Shown: positions 60,176-63,331 of the stretch, piece by piece | Numbering within the stretch: the first letter of the stretch is position 1 | Layout of the letters: the number at the start of each line of letters is the position of its first letter | Assembly: GCA_026415505.1 (NCBI GenBank) | Contig: JAOAGY010000027.1 | Coordinates: 1 to 63,331 of the forward strand | Source of the DNA: Chlorobiota bacterium | Lineage (GTDB): Bacteria; Bacteroidota; Ignavibacteria; Kapaibacteriales; NICIL-2 | Length of the DNA stretch: 63,331 bases | Direction of reading: 5' to 3' | Position numbers and translations under genes: made by a program | Notes under the pieces: model-generated | What the model was told of the DNA's origin: nothing | What the model saw: only the letters and a program-made list of their open reading frames with translations | The model's database searches: none

Positions 60176-60841
60176 ATGACGTCGCGCAGTGTAGCTTTTT
60201 CTCTTCTCTTTTTGATGGCGTTGCCGGCGATGTCGCAGCAGCCATGTCCGCCGGGTTGGAACATGACGACAGTGACAATTGGACCGGACCCGAATGGCTG
60301 CATGTGGGAAGTTGATTTCTGCTACTCCTGCGGTTCAGCGACGGCACCATATCCAGGAATTCGAGCTGGTCATCCTCGCCCTGTCGGTAACCCGACATGC
60401 CCAACACCTAACCTCGGTTGGATTATCGAACAACTGATAAGCTACTACCAAAACTTCTGCACCATTCCAGAATGCCTTCCGGAGCCGGATACGTGTGCCA
60501 ATACACTGCAAGTCGTTGTCGAAGGACCCTTGTGCTTCCGGTGGCACGTGTATGTGTACCGCGATGAGAAAGACAGTTGTCGGAATGTCTATCTTAGAGT
60601 CGGTTGTCCCGAACATCGTGGGTACTGTCAGGTGGTTAGTTGCATTTGTTTCACCAACCGTCAGCCGCCGAGGGTTCGGGTATGCTATCTTCAAAGTCAA
60701 GCGTTGAATGTAGATTGTCAGCCATACGAGGAGCCACCACTGTTCGAGTGCAGCGATCGTCCACGGTGGGAATTTTATCCGCAGACTTACTGCATTCAGA
60801 GCGAGTGTAACCTCTCTGAACCTGGTAATTCTTGCCCATAG
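60176..60841 (+). CDS. Cysteine-rich secreted protein, no sorting tail
   Basis: The protein has 221 residues from ATG 60176 with a signal peptide (VAFSLLFLMALPAMSQQ). The mature part has about 20 Cys residues, mostly spaced as CxC, CPxP and single Cys (DFCYSCGSATAP, CTIPECLPEPDTC, CQVVSCICF, CIQSECNLSEPG), suggesting disulfide bonding. No family was recognised and there is no T9SS tail. It is read from the repeated promoter and ends one base before the next gene, with which it must be co-translated. It may be a partner that is secreted or retained with the propeller protein. Confidence 0.7.
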   Translation: MTSRSVAFSLLFLMALPAMSQQPCPPGWNMTTVTIGPDPNGCMWEVDFCYSCGSATAPYPGIRAGHPRPVGNPTCPTPNLGWIIEQLISYYQNFCTIPECLPEPDTCANTLQVVVEGPLCFRWHVYVYRDEKDSCRNVYLRVGCPEHRGYCQVVSCICFTNRQPPRVRVCYLQSQALNVDCQPYEEPPLFECSDRPRWEFYPQTYCIQSECNLSEPGNSCP

Positions 60842-60842
60842 G

Positions 60843-63311
60843 ATGTCGAACAGATACGTGGAGACGGTCATGAAGTGGATGTGCGCGATCGTGGCCATGA
60901 TTGTGGAACTGACCTGTTTGGCTCAGGACTTTCCGTATCGCATCGAACGAGTTAGCGTGGATTATCGTGGTGCCGTCGCAAACGACAGAGCGATCCTTTG
61001 CTATGGCAACCACGGTGTCATTACTGCATCGTACGACCGTGGTACGACGTGGCAGCAATTGAGCATCGGAGAACGCTACGATATTTACTACATTCAGCGG
61101 TGGCGGAACATGTTCGCAGGGGTGCATCGCGGCGGCATCATGTGGTCGAACGATGACGGGCGACACTGGCAGATCCGCATTATTGCAGCAGGAGAGGACG
61201 TCGTCGCGGGGTGCGGTCGGGATAGCATCGTGTACGTATTGCTACGCGACCGCGTCATGCAGTGGAATCTCGAACGTAATAGCGTCGAACTATTCGTCGA
61301 GCTGGACACATCGCTGCAGTGGATAGATATTGCATGTACCAGCAGGTATCTGTACGTTATGGCTACCGATTCGCTCGACAATTTCATTGTGCGAGGTATT
61401 CAATACGATCGTCTCGAAATGCTTCAAGACCGATACTTCAGTTCGTATCATAGCGCAGTGCATCTATCGGTGGCAAACGACACCCTGTATGCTTTGTGCG
61501 AACCTGTGGTCTTGGCGAGAGAAGTCGGTGATTATTTCTTAGCCTCATCGTCGCTTTTTGTATTGCCTGCAGGTCGCCTGACGACCAAGCGTGTTGCGTT
61601 CATCAGGATGAGAGGGTCGGCATATTTGGTGGAAGGCAATGTCGTTCGGTATCTCGGATTCACTCGGGAGGGGAACTTCCAGCTTCGCTATTACGAGACG
61701 ATTCTCGATTCGACAAGAGATTTCCAGCCGACCGCAGTTGTCGGAGTCGCCGAGGATCGGGTGCTCCCATTCTCATTACGGAGACCGCCGTTCAAGATGA
61801 CCAGAATCGTTCGCATCGGCAATAGCGGGGACAGCTTGCTTGCGGTTGGCGAAAACAAGATTATCGTTATGTCGACCGATGGAGGGAGTACATGGCGGTG
61901 GTGTTCGATCTTTTACTACAACTACTATCTCAACCTTGCCTATCAATCACCGGTGTACAGTGACTCGTGGTTTACGGTGTTTACATCGCCTGGCTACACC
62001 TATTACTCACTCCTTCGAAGCAAAGATGGGCTGACGACATTCGTTCCGCAACGCCGATGGTTGACGGGTTCTCCATCGCTATCTAACATTCTGTGGCACT
62101 TCGAACCCGATGGCAGAGGATTTATTCAGTACGGACCGAATTCACGGGGAGTGAATCTCGACTCGGCACTGGCAGTGACGACCGACTATGCCGAGACATT
62201 CGAGTGGAGACCGAGCATCACCCGATCATCGTATGGATGGGGGAGCGCTACAAGACCACTGCGATTGGGAGATACGTTTCTCGTTGTGGGGCGATTGACC
62301 CGTCGTGACACTGTCAACAATACCGTGCTCATCAACAGTAGCACGATGATCTATCGCTACAATGCACAGCTCGAGTCGGTGGATACGGTGGTCGTTCAGA
62401 ATCGGATACCTCTTCTCATGCAGAGTTTCGATGGTCGGAATGCGGTTGTGTTTCTGTGTTGCGACACACTCCAAAGCGCACAGGGGGATACACTCTACTC
62501 TCATACGGTGCTCTTATCCACCGATGCAGGTAGCCGATGGGAGACGCGTTCGCGACTCGATCTACCCCGTCGGATGGTTGGAGCGGGCATCGCGGTCGAA
62601 CGCAATGATGGAGGTAAAATTTACTTCCGATCGAGCTGGGGCGCCATCTATGTGTATCGCTACCGCGACAATGTGTGGGATACGATCATGTCACCGTCGC
62701 CAAACGACCTGGACGGTGTTCAAATTGCGTTCTTCGATCGCAAGTTGTGGTTGCTCGGCGCATTCGATACGACGACCAGGATTTACTATTACGATCTCGA
62801 TCAGCGGTCCGGTTGGGATTCGTTGACGCTTTCCGAGCACTTGTCGGAGTGGTATGGATGGTCTCTATCGAACGATCTCATCGGTTCGATGGCGATGATG
62901 GGTATTGTAGCGAGCACCGATTCGGCACTGTTTATCTCGATCGGCAAGCGGGTGTGGAAATTGGCATATGACGGTGATCTAATCCCATTCGAAATGGAAA
63001 TTCTCCGAATTGCGCGCGCCAGTAGCATTGTCAGCGTGGATCAAGACGGCGCATCTCGTGACGGTATCGAGGATATTCATGTATATCCGCAGCCAGTACG
63101 TCGTGGGGAGCAGTTGCGCGTGGTGGCGGTGGCAGATGTCGAAGCAGTGGAGGTGTGGACGCTCGACGGCAGGCGCGTGGTAGGTTTGGGGGTGGAGCGT
63201 TCGGGAGAGGTGGCAGGTGTTTCGATGGACGTTCCGGCGGGTGTGTACGTGGTGCAGGTTCGTAGTAGTGGCGGACGTCTGCAGCGTGGTTTGGTGATGG
63301 TGGTGCCGTGA
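60843..63311 (+). CDS. T9SS-exported Asp-box beta-propeller protein, array member 2
   Basis: The protein has 822 residues from ATG 60843 (ATG 60870 is an alternative with the signal peptide WMCAIVAMIVELTCLAQ). The passenger carries at least four Asp-box motifs of the form SxDxGxxW (SYDRGTTW, SNDDGRHW, STDGGSTW, STDAGSRW), as in sialidase- and Ycf48-type beta-propellers. The C-terminal ~78 residues are a T9SS sorting domain (VYPQPVRRGEQLRVV, VEVWTLDGRRVVG, VPAGVYVVQVRSSGG), nearly identical to that of array member 1. No sialidase catalytic Arg triad was identified, so an enzymatic role is not claimed. Confidence 0.78.
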   Translation: MSNRYVETVMKWMCAIVAMIVELTCLAQDFPYRIERVSVDYRGAVANDRAILCYGNHGVITASYDRGTTWQQLSIGERYDIYYIQRWRNMFAGVHRGGIMWSNDDGRHWQIRIIAAGEDVVAGCGRDSIVYVLLRDRVMQWNLERNSVELFVELDTSLQWIDIACTSRYLYVMATDSLDNFIVRGIQYDRLEMLQDRYFSSYHSAVHLSVANDTLYALCEPVVLAREVGDYFLASSSLFVLPAGRLTTKRVAFIRMRGSAYLVEGNVVRYLGFTREGNFQLRYYETILDSTRDFQPTAVVGVAEDRVLPFSLRRPPFKMTRIVRIGNSGDSLLAVGENKIIVMSTDGGSTWRWCSIFYYNYYLNLAYQSPVYSDSWFTVFTSPGYTYYSLLRSKDGLTTFVPQRRWLTGSPSLSNILWHFEPDGRGFIQYGPNSRGVNLDSALAVTTDYAETFEWRPSITRSSYGWGSATRPLRLGDTFLVVGRLTRRDTVNNTVLINSSTMIYRYNAQLESVDTVVVQNRIPLLMQSFDGRNAVVFLCCDTLQSAQGDTLYSHTVLLSTDAGSRWETRSRLDLPRRMVGAGIAVERNDGGKIYFRSSWGAIYVYRYRDNVWDTIMSPSPNDLDGVQIAFFDRKLWLLGAFDTTTRIYYYDLDQRSGWDSLTLSEHLSEWYGWSLSNDLIGSMAMMGIVASTDSALFISIGKRVWKLAYDGDLIPFEMEILRIARASSIVSVDQDGASRDGIEDIHVYPQPVRRGEQLRVVAVADVEAVEVWTLDGRRVVGLGVERSGEVAGVSMDVPAGVYVVQVRSSGGRLQRGLVMVVP

Positions 63312-63331
63312 GGGCTGTGCGTTGGTTTGTT
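63081..63331 (+). repeat. Sorting-domain/3'-end repeat, copy 2 (runs to window end)
   Basis: Copy 2 of the 251-base unit described at 59863-60113. It includes the stop at 63309-63311 and TTTG at 63326-63329, the -33 of a third promoter copy cut off by the window edge. Another array member therefore probably follows. Confidence 0.9.

Noticed and set aside
60176-60841. Array protein as the N-terminal part of the propeller gene split by a frameshift
   Set aside because: It has its own signal peptide and the next gene has another signal peptide after its own ATG, so two separate proteins are more likely.

Overview
The window looks like part of a GC-rich genome from the Bacteroidota/Chlorobi side of the FCB group, probably a Kapabacteria- or Ignavibacteria-like lineage. 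This is inferred from several things seen directly. There are several secreted proteins with C-terminal sorting domains of the type IX secretion system (T9SS). There are a TonB-dependent receptor with a carboxypeptidase-regulatory-like N-terminus, a type III glutamine synthetase, and lipid A and outer-membrane genes. Start codons mostly lack Shine-Dalgarno sequences. A Bacteroidota-type -7 promoter element (TAnnTTTG, often followed by C) recurs just upstream of genes. The species cannot be named from the sequence alone. The first 19 bases are the Nextera transposase end sequence, and the next ~600 bases differ in composition, so the left end is partly artefact and possibly chimeric.

Layout. 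1-2241: adapter, the tail of an unknown high-GC gene, a GCS2-family carboxylate-amine ligase and exonuclease III. 2266-25121: a surface and secretion region. A minus-strand pair encodes a small sorting-domain protein and an IgGFc-binding-like domain fused to an outer-membrane barrel. A plus-strand cluster encodes a beta-barrel protein, a 2453-residue TANFOR-like giant and a fibronectin-III protein. A TonB receptor/T9SS beta-helix pair and a second IgGFc-binding-like protein with a T9SS tail follow. 25155-36434: metabolism in tightly overlapping operons (transaldolase, redoxin, RNase H, a small TANFOR-like protein; DUF4286, PaaB, PaaC, PaaD, FAH-family hydrolase, LpxH; thiolase, isocitrate dehydrogenase, M3 peptidase, exonuclease). 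36388-39801 (minus): glycosyltransferase 9, RluB, Tat-exported superoxide dismutase, YihY. 39874-41490: two consecutive kynurenine-branch enzymes (HAAO, ACMSD). 41424-47006: RlpA, a palindromic repeat island, and an AsnC-GlnN-PurH operon. 47018-58261: cell-wall, folding, signalling and housekeeping genes, ending in a purC-rodA-pdxA-hbd run. 58262-63331: a tandem array of T9SS-secreted proteins that share a near-identical C-terminal sorting domain, 3' end and promoter.

Themes. The window is rich in surface and secreted proteins that use at least two anchoring routes: a T9SS tail or a fused barrel. No core T9SS machinery gene is present here. The two most unusual systems are the TANFOR/beta-barrel/FN3 cluster with its small paralogue, and the promoter-passenger-sorting-domain cassette array at the right end, whose repeats could allow passengers to be exchanged by recombination. 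No tRNA, rRNA, CRISPR array or insertion sequence was recognised.
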